A DNA stretch of 64,000 nt from Bacteroidales bacterium (GTDB lineage Bacteria > Bacteroidota > Bacteroidia > Bacteroidales > UBA7960). Below are positions 1-8,307 of this stretch, one piece after another (the first letter of the stretch is position 1; each line of letters starts with the position of its first letter). Under the pieces are notes generated by a model. It searched no databases and had not been told where the DNA came from. It was given only the letters and a program-made list of their open reading frames with translations. The stretch spans positions 1 to 64,000 of the forward strand of contig PUKZ01000095.1 of the NCBI GenBank assembly GCA_003550725.1. The letters run 5' to 3'. Both the position numbers and the translations under genes were made by a program.

Positions 1-718
1 ATTTAGTAGTGCCTAATAAAAACTTGATAAAAAAGTTTGAAAAAATCAAGGCTGTGGTTCCGCCACCACAAAACTACGCATCAAGGGCTAAAATATTTGC
101 AATGTCGCTTTTAGCTTTGATTTAATTTTTGAGAGTGTTTTAATCTGTATTATATTTTTTATACTTTTCCATAACTTTATGGAGCGACTTCAAATATTTT
201 TTAACGCCCTTTTCGCTTGTTTTGTAGGTGCCTTCACCAAAGGCCGGAGGACGGTTTTAAAAACCGGCAGTGATAATAATTTAATTTTTGTAGAGTTGGG
301 GTTTTGTGCTAAAACTAAGTTTTACAGTCATTTATAACAAAGTGGCTTAAAAATAATCTTTTATCAAAATATACTTTAACATGCCTTATTCCAAAGTATG
401 CCATCAAAAGCTGGTATAAGGCAGTGCGTTGGCCTGCCCAAACAGGCGGCGGCGAGGGCGTGAATTAAAAAATTTTAAGGAAAGCGCCGGCTTTCCGCAT
501 TAGGACACCCAAAAATAACAAATTATTCCTGATTATCAGTTTATTATATAGGTGTCCAAAAGAATGTGCAAAAAACAGGAAAAATTAAAATAAAATTCTT
601 TTTTAAAACAGTGTATTATATAAAAACATTTTAGTTTTTTAAATAATCTTCAAGCTATTCATTTTGAATCCAAAAATCACTTATTTAATAATTTTATAAT
701 TTTACAAAAGAAATTTAT
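1..718. other. Noncoding hairpin-rich region upstream of efp
   Basis: No believable ORF lies here on either strand. By eye it contains a series of inverted repeats: GTGGT/ACCAC (54-69), a long imperfect stem (80-93 with 109-121), TAAAAC/GTTTTA (310-324), an 11-pair stem with one mismatch (382-393 with 412-423), GCCTG/CAGGC (432-447), GGAAAGC/GCTTTCC (479-496) and GGACACC/GGTGTCC (503-557). The part from about 225 to 500 is visibly richer in G and C than the flanks. This could be the remnant of a mobile element, a structured RNA, or the end of an upstream unit outside the window. No family was recognised. Confidence 0.5.
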
Positions 719-726
719 TATTTTTG
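719..726 (+). promoter_or_regulatory. Candidate -7 box for efp
   Basis: TATTTTTG fits the Bacteroidota -7 consensus TAnnTTTG exactly and lies about 30 bases before the chosen efp ATG. The -33 element is only TTTT/TTTA (692-696), so the match is partial. The box overlaps the TTG that opens the ORF-track version of efp, which argues for the downstream ATG as the true start. Confidence 0.45.
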
Positions 727-756
727 TGCCACAATTTAACATTTTCACATATTAAT

Positions 757-1323
757 ATGGCAACAACAGCAGATTTCAGAAATGGTTTATGCATAGAACA
801 TAATAACGAGCTTTACACGATTGTAGAGTTTCAGCACGTAAAACCCGGTAAAGGCGGTGCTTTTGTACGTACGAAACTAAAGAATTTGAAAACCGGAAAA
901 ATTTTACAAAACACTTTTAATGCCGGTGTAAAAATCAATATAGCAAGGGTTGAAAAACGACCTTACCAGTTTATTTACAAAGATGATACAGGATATCACT
1001 TTATGCATAATGAAACTTTCGAACAAGTTGTTATACAGGAGAATATAATAAATGCACCTGAATTAATTAAAGAAGGGCAGGAAGTAGAAATTACGTTTCA
1101 TGCCGATACCGAGACACCACTTATATGTGAACTTCCTCCATTTGTTGAACTGGAAATAACCTATACTGAGCCTGGTGTAAAAGGTGACACGGCAACCAAC
1201 ACGCTTAAGCCGGCAACCGTTGAGACAGGCGCAGTGGTTAATGTTCCGCTTTTTGTTAATACAGGTGAAAAAATAAAAGTTGATACCCGCACAAAAGAAT
1301 ATTCTGAACGCGCAAAAAAATAA
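757..1323 (+). CDS. efp: Translation elongation factor P
   Basis: EF-P binds between the ribosomal P and E sites and relieves stalling at polyproline stretches in the cytoplasm. The 188-residue product has the usual bacterial EF-P length and its three-barrel order: an N-terminal KOW-like domain with the tip loop KPGKGGAF (Lys32 is the position modified in some bacteria), a central OB domain and a C-terminal OB domain ending in the usual IDTRT-like segment. The ORF track begins at a TTG at 724, but the extra 11 residues are not EF-P-like and overlap a -7 box, so ATG 757 is chosen. No efp-modifying enzyme was seen in the window. An LpxD-like gene follows after 24 bases, probably co-transcribed. 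Confidence 0.96.
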   Translation: MATTADFRNGLCIEHNNELYTIVEFQHVKPGKGGAFVRTKLKNLKTGKILQNTFNAGVKINIARVEKRPYQFIYKDDTGYHFMHNETFEQVVIQENIINAPELIKEGQEVEITFHADTETPLICELPPFVELEITYTEPGVKGDTATNTLKPATVETGAVVNVPLFVNTGEKIKVDTRTKEYSERAKK

Positions 1324-1347
1324 TATTTAACGCTTAATTCACGAATA

Positions 1348-2274
1348 ATGCAATTCAATCCGAACCAGAAACTCAGTGCTATAGCTAAAATGATAAATGC
1401 TGAATTTGATGGTGACCCAGATTTTCTCATTAAAGGCATTAATGAGATACACAAGGTACAACATGGTGATATTACCTTTGTAGATCATCCGAAATATTAC
1501 GATAAAGCTCTAAAATCAAATGCTTCCACCATAATTATCAACAAAAAAATTAATCGCCCCAATGGTAAAGCACTTATATATTCAAATGATCCTTTTCGCG
1601 ATTTTGTAAAATTAATAAAAAAGTTTAGGCCATTCCAGCCGGCATCTTCAATAATAAGCCCTACAGCTACAATAGGTGAAGGAACTACAATTCAGCCAAA
1701 TGTTTTTGTTGGCAATCATGTAAAAATTGGCAAAAACTGCCTGATACATTCAAACACTTCTATTTATGACCATTCAATAATCGGTGATAATGTTATTATT
1801 CATTCGGGGGCTGTAATTGGCGCTGATGGTTTTTATTTCAAACGCAGGCCTGATTACCAGGACAAACTGGAAAGCGGCGGAAAAGTTGTTATTGAAGATC
1901 ATGTCGAAATAGGAGCCTGCTGCACGATCGACAGAGGCGTTACCGGAGATACAATAATTGGATGGGGATCAAAAATGGATAATCACATCCATATAGGCCA
2001 TGACTGCGAAATAGGGAAAAGATGTTTGTTTGCCGCACAGGTAGGTATATCTGGTTGTGTAACCGTTGAAGACGATGTGATTCTTTGGGGGCAGGTAGGC
2101 GTTCAAAAAGACCTTACAATAGGTAAAGGAGCTGTTGTGCTGGGACAATCAGGTATAGCAAAATCCTTAAAAGGAGGAACAGCCTATTTTGGCTCACCAG
2201 TACAAGAAGCCAGGAAAAAAATGAAGGAAATAGCAGCTTTAAAAAAACTGCCCGAAATATTTAAAAAATTATAG
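1348..2274 (+). CDS. lpxD: LpxD-like UDP-3-O-acylglucosamine N-acyltransferase
   Basis: LpxD adds the second 3-hydroxyacyl chain, from acyl-ACP, to UDP-3-O-acylglucosamine in lipid A synthesis. The 308-residue protein has an N-terminal substrate domain (about 1-95) and then a left-handed beta helix of hexapeptide repeats (IGEGT, IGKNC, IGDNV and so on, about 100-280). His218 in DNHIHIGHDC aligns with the catalytic His of E. coli LpxD (QIAHN). It is about 30 residues shorter than E. coli LpxD. It follows efp closely and precedes acpP, whose product would carry the acyl donor. From memory, Bacteroidota often carry a second, shorter LpxD homologue beside efp, so this may be that paralogue rather than the main enzyme. 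Confidence 0.8.
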   Translation: MQFNPNQKLSAIAKMINAEFDGDPDFLIKGINEIHKVQHGDITFVDHPKYYDKALKSNASTIIINKKINRPNGKALIYSNDPFRDFVKLIKKFRPFQPASSIISPTATIGEGTTIQPNVFVGNHVKIGKNCLIHSNTSIYDHSIIGDNVIIHSGAVIGADGFYFKRRPDYQDKLESGGKVVIEDHVEIGACCTIDRGVTGDTIIGWGSKMDNHIHIGHDCEIGKRCLFAAQVGISGCVTVEDDVILWGQVGVQKDLTIGKGAVVLGQSGIAKSLKGGTAYFGSPVQEARKKMKEIAALKKLPEIFKKL

Positions 2275-2468
2275 TAACACTCAGTAATTAAATAAAATTT
2301 TTGAACAGGAAAATATACACTGAATAACAAATTAATAAGCCCCGTTCTTTTTAAAATGTTTTATACTATATGTAAATTTTCCTTGCAATTATTTAGCTGA
2401 TTTAATAATTTCGCAATTTTCACCTGGTAAATGAATTGTAGAAATAAGATAATTTTGATCAAAAAAAG

Positions 2469-2499
2469 TTTGTTATCATAAATATAATTATTTTCTTTG
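2469..2499 (+). promoter_or_regulatory. Candidate promoter for acpP-fabF-rnc
   Basis: TTTG at 2469-2472, a 19-base spacer and TTTCTTTG at 2492-2499 match the Bacteroidota TTTG-N19-TAnnTTTG arrangement at all but one fixed position (second base T instead of A). It lies 29 bases upstream of the acpP ATG, which fits a short leader. Confidence 0.6.
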
Positions 2500-2527
2500 C
2501 ATCTTGTTAAACTAAAAAATAGTTATC

Positions 2528-2764
2528 ATGTCAGATATCACTGCAAGAGTAAAAGCAATTATTGTTGACAAGCTTGGCGTAGATGAGAAAGAAGTAACTC
2601 CGGAAGCAAGCTTTACAAATGATTTAGGTGCTGATTCTTTAGACACCGTTGAACTTATCATGGAATTCGAGAAAGAATTTAATATCGCAATTCCTGATGA
2701 TGAAGCTGAAAAGATCAGTACTGTGGGCGAAGCTATTGCCTACATAGAAAACACAAACAAGTAG
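2528..2764 (+). CDS. acpP: Acyl carrier protein
   Basis: This acidic 78-residue cytoplasmic protein carries growing acyl chains on a 4'-phosphopantetheine arm during fatty-acid synthesis. The attachment serine is Ser37 in the canonical [13 protein letters not shown] motif, and the length is typical of bacterial ACP. fabF begins 17 bases downstream and rnc follows, the classic acpP-fabF-rnc order. A good promoter lies directly upstream. Confidence 0.97.
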   Translation: MSDITARVKAIIVDKLGVDEKEVTPEASFTNDLGADSLDTVELIMEFEKEFNIAIPDDEAEKISTVGEAIAYIENTNK

Positions 2765-2781
2765 AACCTAAGAAGCTTTCA

Positions 2782-4035
2782 ATGAAACTTCGTAGAGTAG
2801 TAGTAACAGGTTTAGGCGCAATAACTCCTTTAGGGAATAATATCCCTGATTTATGGGATGGATTACTTAAAGGAGTTAGTGGCGCCTCACCCATAACCCG
2901 TTTTGATGTATCTAATTTCAAATCTAAATTTGCATGCCAGGTTAAGGGTTATAATGCCAAAGATCACTTCGATCGCAAAGAATTGCGCAAATATGACCTT
3001 TACGCACAATATGCCATGTTCGCAAGTGAAGAGGCACTGAAAGACTCAGGTCTTGATTTGGAAAAAATTGACCTTGACAAAGCGGGTGTAATATGGGGTA
3101 GTGGTATTGGAGGTCTAGACACATTTTTGCAGGAAATTAGTGATTATGCAAAAAGTGATGGCACACCAAGGTTTAGTCCGTTTTTTATCCCTAAAATGAT
3201 TGCAGATATTGCCGCAGGGCATATATCAATAAAATACGGGCTAAGAGGGCCTAATTTTACAACAATTTCGGCATGTGCTTCATCTGCTAATTCATTAGTA
3301 GATTCATTCAATTACATCAGATTGAATAAAGCTGATGTTTTTGTCACAGGAGGTTCGGAAGCTGCTGTTAACCCGGCAGGCGTTGGTGGTTTTAATGCAA
3401 TGAATGCCATTTCTGTAAGAAATGATGACCCTGCAACGGCATCAAGGCCATTCGACAGAGATCGTGACGGATTTGTGCTTGGTGAAGGTGGAGGAGCATT
3501 GATACTCGAAGAATTGGAACATGCAAAAAAACGTGGTGCAAAAATTTATGCTGAAGTCGTTGGCGGAGGCTTATCAGCCGATGCATATCACATAACAAGC
3601 CCCCACCCCGAAGGTGTTGGCGCAAAAAATGTTATGAAATATGCACTAGATGACGCAGGCCTAAAACCCGAAGATGTTGATCATATCAATACTCATGGTA
3701 CTTCAACTCCATTAGGAGATGTCGCAGAACCAAAAGCTATTGTAAATCTTTTTGGTGAACATGCCTACAAAATAAGCATAAACTCAACTAAATCAATGAT
3801 CGGACATCTGCTGGGTGCTGCCGGAGCCGTAGAAGCAATTGCAACTATCCTGGCAATTAAGCACGATATAATACCTCCAACAATAAATCACTTTAATCCT
3901 GACCCTAACATCGACCCAAAACTCGACTTTACTTTTAATGAAAGTAAAAAAAGAAAAGTTGATGTTGCCCTAAGTAATACATTTGGCTTTGGTGGTCATA
4001 ACGCTTCTTTGGTTTTTAAGAAGTTTACCGAATAA
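2782..4035 (+). CDS. fabF: Beta-ketoacyl-ACP synthase II
   Basis: FabF condenses malonyl-ACP with acyl-ACP in fatty-acid chain elongation. The 417-residue thiolase-fold protein has the full Cys-His-His set of the KAS II type: Cys165 in ISACASSAN, His305 in NTHGTSTPLGD and His342 in MIGHLLGAAGA, with Lys337 in the same loop and the GFGGHN motif near the C-terminus. Length and motifs are complete. It sits between acpP and rnc with short gaps (17 and 8 bases), so it should be translated from the same transcript. Confidence 0.97.
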   Translation: MKLRRVVVTGLGAITPLGNNIPDLWDGLLKGVSGASPITRFDVSNFKSKFACQVKGYNAKDHFDRKELRKYDLYAQYAMFASEEALKDSGLDLEKIDLDKAGVIWGSGIGGLDTFLQEISDYAKSDGTPRFSPFFIPKMIADIAAGHISIKYGLRGPNFTTISACASSANSLVDSFNYIRLNKADVFVTGGSEAAVNPAGVGGFNAMNAISVRNDDPATASRPFDRDRDGFVLGEGGGALILEELEHAKKRGAKIYAEVVGGGLSADAYHITSPHPEGVGAKNVMKYALDDAGLKPEDVDHINTHGTSTPLGDVAEPKAIVNLFGEHAYKISINSTKSMIGHLLGAAGAVEAIATILAIKHDIIPPTINHFNPDPNIDPKLDFTFNESKKRKVDVALSNTFGFGGHNASLVFKKFTE

Positions 4036-4043
4036 ATCTTGTT

Positions 4044-4772
4044 TTGAGGTTACTGAAAAATATTTTTAATAAATATTGTGCTTCCGACAAAAAATTGATT
4101 GAAGCTATAAGTAATATTTTTGGGTTTACTCCTAAAAATATTGCCCCCTATAAATTAGCCTGCAAACATAAATCCGCAGCACAATATATTGCAAACGGCA
4201 ATAAAATCAGTAATGAAAGGCTTGAGTTCCTGGGTGATGCTGTTTTGGGATGTGTTGTGGCAGAATATCTTTTTAAAAAATTCCCCTATAAAGACGAAGG
4301 ATTTCTCACTGAAATAAGATCAAGAATAGTCAGTCGATCCAATTTAAATAACCTTTCCCGCAAATTAGGATTAAACAGGCTGATAAAAACACATGCCGGT
4401 GAAAATAAAACAAGTACATCAATACCGGGCGATGCTTTTGAAGCTTTTATAGGTGCAATATACCTTGACAAGGGTTATTCCTTTACAAAAGAAATTATAA
4501 TTAATAAAATTATCAATTGCCACCTTGATATCGACGAATTGATAACCACCGATACCAATTTCAAAAGCAAGCTTATTGAATGGGGCCAAAAAAATAAAAA
4601 AAATGTCTGTTTCAAACTAATTGAAGAAAAAGATCTTAATGGAAAATTTAAAAATTATATAGTTAATGCCATTGTTGATGAAACTGTTATGGGATCCGGA
4701 GAAAATTATTCTATAAAAGGTGCTGAACAAAATGCTGCTAAAGCTGCATGGAATAAAATTAACAACAAATAA
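4044..4772 (+). CDS. rnc: Ribonuclease III
   Basis: RNase III cleaves double-stranded RNA in rRNA maturation and mRNA turnover. The 242-residue protein has an N-terminal endonuclease domain with the signature NERLEFLGDAVLG (Glu58, Glu61, Asp65), Glu85, then Asp130 and Glu133 before AFIGAIYLD, and a C-terminal dsRNA-binding domain (about 170-240) ending in the usual GAEQNAAKAAW segment. The start is a TTG eight bases after fabF. No ATG exists before the catalytic domain, so the non-ATG start is credible. It is last in the acpP-fabF-rnc group. Confidence 0.95.
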   Translation: MRLLKNIFNKYCASDKKLIEAISNIFGFTPKNIAPYKLACKHKSAAQYIANGNKISNERLEFLGDAVLGCVVAEYLFKKFPYKDEGFLTEIRSRIVSRSNLNNLSRKLGLNRLIKTHAGENKTSTSIPGDAFEAFIGAIYLDKGYSFTKEIIINKIINCHLDIDELITTDTNFKSKLIEWGQKNKKNVCFKLIEEKDLNGKFKNYIVNAIVDETVMGSGENYSIKGAEQNAAKAAWNKINNK

Positions 4773-5170
4773 TTAATCCTAATTTATTTTTTGACACCTA
4801 AACAATTATAAGCTAAAATATTTTGACCCTTCTTTAGATAATCTTTCAATATTTTTTCTACATTACAAGTATTTTCCGGATAATAATATTGCCAAACTAT
4901 TGAATAATAAAAAAAAATAATTATTCTATAAAACTTATTTATTTTAATAAATAATTATGTTTTTAGCCTTATTTTTGTACAAAACCTCAACTATTCAAAT
5001 ACAAAACAAGTAATATATTTGCAATTATATAACTTTTTATGTATTTGAAACTTTAGATCTTATTCTATAGTTTTTCTAAACAGTTCATTGGCAAAATATA
5101 TTTTAATGATTTTGAGGCTTTTTTTGCCTCATTTTGCAAAGCCTGGGTAAAATTTTGGATAATATTAATC
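4773..5170. promoter_or_regulatory. AT-rich gap with -7 boxes and a T-loop hairpin
   Basis: No gene was found in this 398-base gap. Two sequences match the -7 consensus exactly: TATTTTTG at 4970-4977 and TATATTTG at 5014-5021. Neither has a clear TTTG at -33. A hairpin TGAGGC-TTTTTTT-GCCTCA at 5113-5131 lies 40 bases before the next ATG and would sit in its leader. Its role is unknown. Confidence 0.35.
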
Positions 5171-5626
5171 ATGGCAAAAAAATTACATCTAGATTTAAAA
5201 TACGTGCCCGAATTTGAAGTAATAGGTATATTTACAAGTCTTGTGGATTATCGGTTATGTTGGTTAATCAATAAGAATTTATCAAAAAAATTTCAAAAAA
5301 TAAATGATATCCGGCTTACTCCCTACAAATCAAAAAATAAAGAATATTTTTCATTGTTTGAGTATAAAAACCAGGATCTGGAGATCAAATATTACTTGCT
5401 GAAAAATTATAGCGGCCGGCAATTGTTATTGCCTGATAACAAAAGCCTTGATTATTTAATGCTATTAAAATCAAATGAAATAAGAATAGATATAAATGAA
5501 CTGATCTCTAAATTGCGCAATATACCTCAAATTGCTGCAGCTATATGGTTTAACGATTTAGACAAAATAAAAAACCTTAATGATGTTCTGTACGAATTTG
5601 AAACAGCCATGGTCAACCGGCCTTAA
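5171..5626 (+). CDS. IPExxxVDY family protein
   Basis: This 151-residue protein of unknown function is recognised from its N-terminal segment: VPEFEVIG followed by SLVDYRLCWLIN, the conserved pattern that names the Bacteroidota IPExxxVDY family. No signal peptide, membrane segment or catalytic motif is visible, so it is probably cytoplasmic. In related genomes, as I recall, this gene lies between rnc and pyruvate kinase. Here rnc is upstream but a mazG gene follows instead. Function cannot be inferred from the sequence. Confidence 0.75.
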   Translation: MAKKLHLDLKYVPEFEVIGIFTSLVDYRLCWLINKNLSKKFQKINDIRLTPYKSKNKEYFSLFEYKNQDLEIKYYLLKNYSGRQLLLPDNKSLDYLMLLKSNEIRIDINELISKLRNIPQIAAAIWFNDLDKIKNLNDVLYEFETAMVNRP

Positions 5627-5697
5627 AACAATTAAACTGATTTAAACTATAAAGGCTTAATGGCTGAAAACAAAATAAAAGCTCTCAAATAATCTCA

Positions 5698-5719
5698 TGC
5701 CGGCATCTTACGCCCGGCA
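5698..5719. other. GC-rich hairpin just before mazG
   Basis: TGCCGG and CCGGCA form a six-pair stem around a ten-base loop, ending 15 bases before the mazG ATG. An A-run follows on the plus strand, so read on the minus strand it resembles a short terminator. Read on the plus strand it would be a leader hairpin close to the start codon. Confidence 0.35.
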
Positions 5720-5734
5720 ACAAAAAAAACTAAA

Positions 5735-6505
5735 ATGGACAAACGACTGAAACTTTTTAAGCAACTACTAAATATAATGGATGACCTGAGAGAAAAGTGC
5801 CCCTGGGATAAAAAGCAAACCTATGAATCTCTCAGGCATTTAACAATAGAAGAAACCTATGAATTGGCTGATGCTATTATCGAAAATAATAGTGATGGAA
5901 TAAAAAAAGAGCTGGGTGACCTACTCCTGCACATCGTTTTTTATGCTAAAATAGGTTCTGAAACCGGCCATTTTGATATCACCGATGTGCTTCAAAGTAT
6001 ATGCGACAAACTTACAGAGCGACATCCCCATATATATGGCAATGTGAAGGTAACATCCGATGAGGAAGTAAAAAATAACTGGGAAAAGATAAAAATGAAA
6101 AACAGCTCCAAAAAAGTCCTGGCAGGTGTCCCAAACACTCTGCCCGCTATGGTAAAAGCATACAGGATACAAGATAAAGTTAAAGGTGTAGGATTTGATT
6201 GGGAGAAACCTGTACAGGTATGGGACAAAGTACAGGAAGAGCTCAACGAGCTGAAAAGCGTTGCCGAAAATAACGGATCAGAAAAGGATCTTGAAAACGA
6301 GTTTGGTGATTTACTTTTTGCACTGATAAATTATGCCAGATTTATTAATGTTAACCCCGAAAATGCACTGGAAAAAACTAACAAAAAATTTATAAAAAGA
6401 TTTGAATACCTTGAAAAGCAAGTTAAAGAATCAGGTAAAAATATGAAAAAAATGTCACTCAAAGAAATGGATGTCTTCTGGAATGAAGCAAAAAATAAAG
6501 AATAA
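5735..6505 (+). CDS. mazG: Nucleoside triphosphate pyrophosphohydrolase MazG
   Basis: MazG hydrolyses NTPs and dNTPs to monophosphates plus pyrophosphate, a house-cleaning and stress-related role in the cytoplasm. The 256-residue protein has the duplicated all-alpha architecture of full-length MazG. The first domain carries KCPWDKKQT, EETYE (39-43) and ELGD (59-62). The second carries EELNE (168-172) and EFGDLL with Asp192. Both sets of acidic metal ligands are intact, so both halves could bind Mg. It is close to E. coli MazG in length. It is not in an operon with relA or a toxin gene here. Confidence 0.95.
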   Translation: MDKRLKLFKQLLNIMDDLREKCPWDKKQTYESLRHLTIEETYELADAIIENNSDGIKKELGDLLLHIVFYAKIGSETGHFDITDVLQSICDKLTERHPHIYGNVKVTSDEEVKNNWEKIKMKNSSKKVLAGVPNTLPAMVKAYRIQDKVKGVGFDWEKPVQVWDKVQEELNELKSVAENNGSEKDLENEFGDLLFALINYARFINVNPENALEKTNKKFIKRFEYLEKQVKESGKNMKKMSLKEMDVFWNEAKNKE

Positions 6506-6717
6506 AACCGAAAAAAATTAACTATCAGGCTATAGCGTTTTTAATAGTCATATCAGGGAAACAGGACCGGGGGATTTTACTAAATTTATTTCTATACTCA
6601 CCAATAAAAAAATTTTGACTTACATACCTTTTAATTCACCAACAAATGTTATTATTCACAATAATACTAAGATTCAAATAGCAAGTGCAACACTTTTTAT
6701 AAAATTACCTAAAAACA

Positions 6718-6749
6718 TTTGTATAAAAGAAAAAAAATAACGTTATTTG
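6718..6749 (+). promoter_or_regulatory. Candidate promoter for rpmB
   Basis: TTTG at 6718-6721, a 20-base spacer and GTTATTTG at 6742-6749 resemble the Bacteroidota promoter, with the TTTG core of the -7 box intact but its leading TA not matched. It is 55 bases before the rpmB ATG. The rest of the 299-base gap after mazG shows nothing recognisable. Confidence 0.4.
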
Positions 6750-6804
6750 CACCTCAAAATTAAAGAAGTTGAATCAATTGACATAATTAAAAATATTTCG
6801 AAAA

Positions 6805-7041
6805 ATGCCCCGAGTTTGTCAAATCACAGGAAAAAAACCGATAGTGGGTAATCACGTATCCCACTCAAATATCAAAACTAAAAGAAGGTTCCTTCCTAAT
6901 TTGCAGGAAAAAAAATTTTTCATTCCGGAAGAAAACCGCTGGATAAAATTAAAAGTTTCTGCAAAAGCGATCCGCATGATAAATAAGAAAGGAATTTCTG
7001 CATGTCTTAAGGAAGCCAGAGAAAAAGGATATATTAAATAG
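6805..7041 (+). CDS. rpmB: 50S ribosomal protein L28
   Basis: This small basic protein of the large ribosomal subunit has 78 residues. The start MPRVCQITGKKP and the segment SNIKTKRRFLPN are typical of bacterial L28. The second half has the usual lysine- and arginine-rich content. In many Bacteroidota rpmB is followed by rpmG and a short DUF4295 gene. Here the gene is followed within 25 bases by a strong terminator and then by minus-strand genes, so it is transcribed alone. Confidence 0.96.
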   Translation: MPRVCQITGKKPIVGNHVSHSNIKTKRRFLPNLQEKKFFIPEENRWIKLKVSAKAIRMINKKGISACLKEAREKGYIK

Positions 7042-7062
7042 CTTTTATTATTATAAGTTATC

Positions 7063-7099
7063 AAAAAAGCGCTACCGGGAAATCCTGGTAGCGCTTTTT
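7063..7099. terminator. Strong intrinsic terminator after rpmB
   Basis: AGCGCTACC pairs with GGTAGCGCT, extended inward by a G-T wobble and two GC pairs around an AAAT loop, and outward by an A-run matched to a T-run. The symmetry suits termination from both sides: rpmB on the plus strand and the porP transcript on the minus strand. Confidence 0.9.
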
Positions 7100-7207
7100 A
7101 ATTATACAAAAGATGATTACGAATCATTTTATACTTTTTTACGCCAAAATTTTAGTACTAAATCAGTGGCAAATTTATTCGTTGCCCCTGGCAAATACCT
7201 TACTATG

Positions 7208-8257
7208 CTAATTATATGGACTAACGGGACAGGGAATTGCTTCGCGTTCTCTTTTTCTTTCTCCCTGGTTAAATTGATATATTATTGATATTTCATGGCT
7301 ACCACCGGTTGAACCCAGCAGATTCGAAATAGTAAAATCATAACTATAACCAAAGCGAAAATCATCTGTTCTTAATGCTGCCATTAAAATTGCGGCATCA
7401 TTATTGAAAGTGCCATGTACAGGATTGTTAAAAACAGGTATTCCTCTGTAAAGCAGTCCAATTGAAACAGGTTCTTTAGTCCAATATGTTCCGATATCGA
7501 GTTGATTAAAAGGTCCTTGATTTTTATATAAAAAAGTAAAGGAAACACTTTCTTCGGTTACACCAGCTAAAGGGCTACTTATTTTAAACCTGTAACCACC
7601 ATAAAGTGATGTTTTTAACGGGATATTGCTTTCCTGGTTGGTCATAGACTGATCAGGTGTCATCAGGTGGTCGAAAGTAAAGCCCATCCATATATCCTGA
7701 TTATAGGCAATTAATGAAGCCGAAGCATCAAAATATCTCATAGATTCTAATGTCAGGGAGGTTTGTGATGTATTTGTAAGCCCGTCACCATCAAGAGATA
7801 GCTGATCACCAAAAACAAGCTTATTATAATCTATTGAACGCTGAGAATACAAAAAATGCAACCCCGGTCGTAAGGTCCAATTACGATTTGCTTTAAAATT
7901 ATACGAATACAAAATACCGGCATTAGTAGTTGCCAAATTAGCACTTCCGGCCTGATCTCGAAATAGCTGTATTCCTACTCCGCTATTGTAATCATGAAAA
8001 TAATGATCAAAACCAAAAGCATAACTTTCAAAAGTGCCCTGCAATTGAGGCCATTGATTACGGTAATTGAGGATTATCCGACTACCATCTGTACCTCCTG
8101 CAAAAGAAGGAGCAAGGAACATGGGTGCCGCATAAAATTGCGAAAACTGAATTGCCTGTGCATTCAATGGATTAGCAGAGCATATAATTGTAGTAGCGGC
8201 AATTAAACAAATTGCACGTAAAACAATATTTTTATTTTTAATCAAATATTTGCCCAT
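7208..8257 (-). CDS. PorP/SprF family T9SS outer-membrane protein
   Basis: This 349-residue protein has a signal peptide (hydrophobic stretch about 12-28, likely cleavage after LNAQA) followed by the family-typical mature N-terminus QFSQFYAAPMFLAPSFAGG. The rest is rich in alternating and aromatic residues, consistent with the predicted beta barrel. PorP/SprF proteins are outer-membrane partners of T9SS. Members encoded beside giant gliding-type proteins are thought to help export or anchor that one substrate. The start lies about 50 bases after the stop of the 1920-residue PKD giant on the same strand, so the two probably form an operon and a functional pair. Confidence 0.88.
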   Translation of the reverse strand: MGKYLIKNKNIVLRAICLIAATTIICSANPLNAQAIQFSQFYAAPMFLAPSFAGGTDGSRIILNYRNQWPQLQGTFESYAFGFDHYFHDYNSGVGIQLFRDQAGSANLATTNAGILYSYNFKANRNWTLRPGLHFLYSQRSIDYNKLVFGDQLSLDGDGLTNTSQTSLTLESMRYFDASASLIAYNQDIWMGFTFDHLMTPDQSMTNQESNIPLKTSLYGGYRFKISSPLAGVTEESVSFTFLYKNQGPFNQLDIGTYWTKEPVSIGLLYRGIPVFNNPVHGTFNNDAAILMAALRTDDFRFGYSYDFTISNLLGSTGGSHEISIIYQFNQGERKREREAIPCPVSPYN

Positions 8258-8307
8258 GGCTAATTAATATTAGAAATATTTAAGAATCTTTTTAGTCATT
8301 TTATTTA

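Noticed and set aside
370-560. Possible integron attC site in the hairpin region
   Set aside because: The 382-423 stem is suggestive, but flanking CTTTAAC and GTTGGCC do not fit RYYYAAC and GTTRRRY, and no integrase or cassette gene is present.
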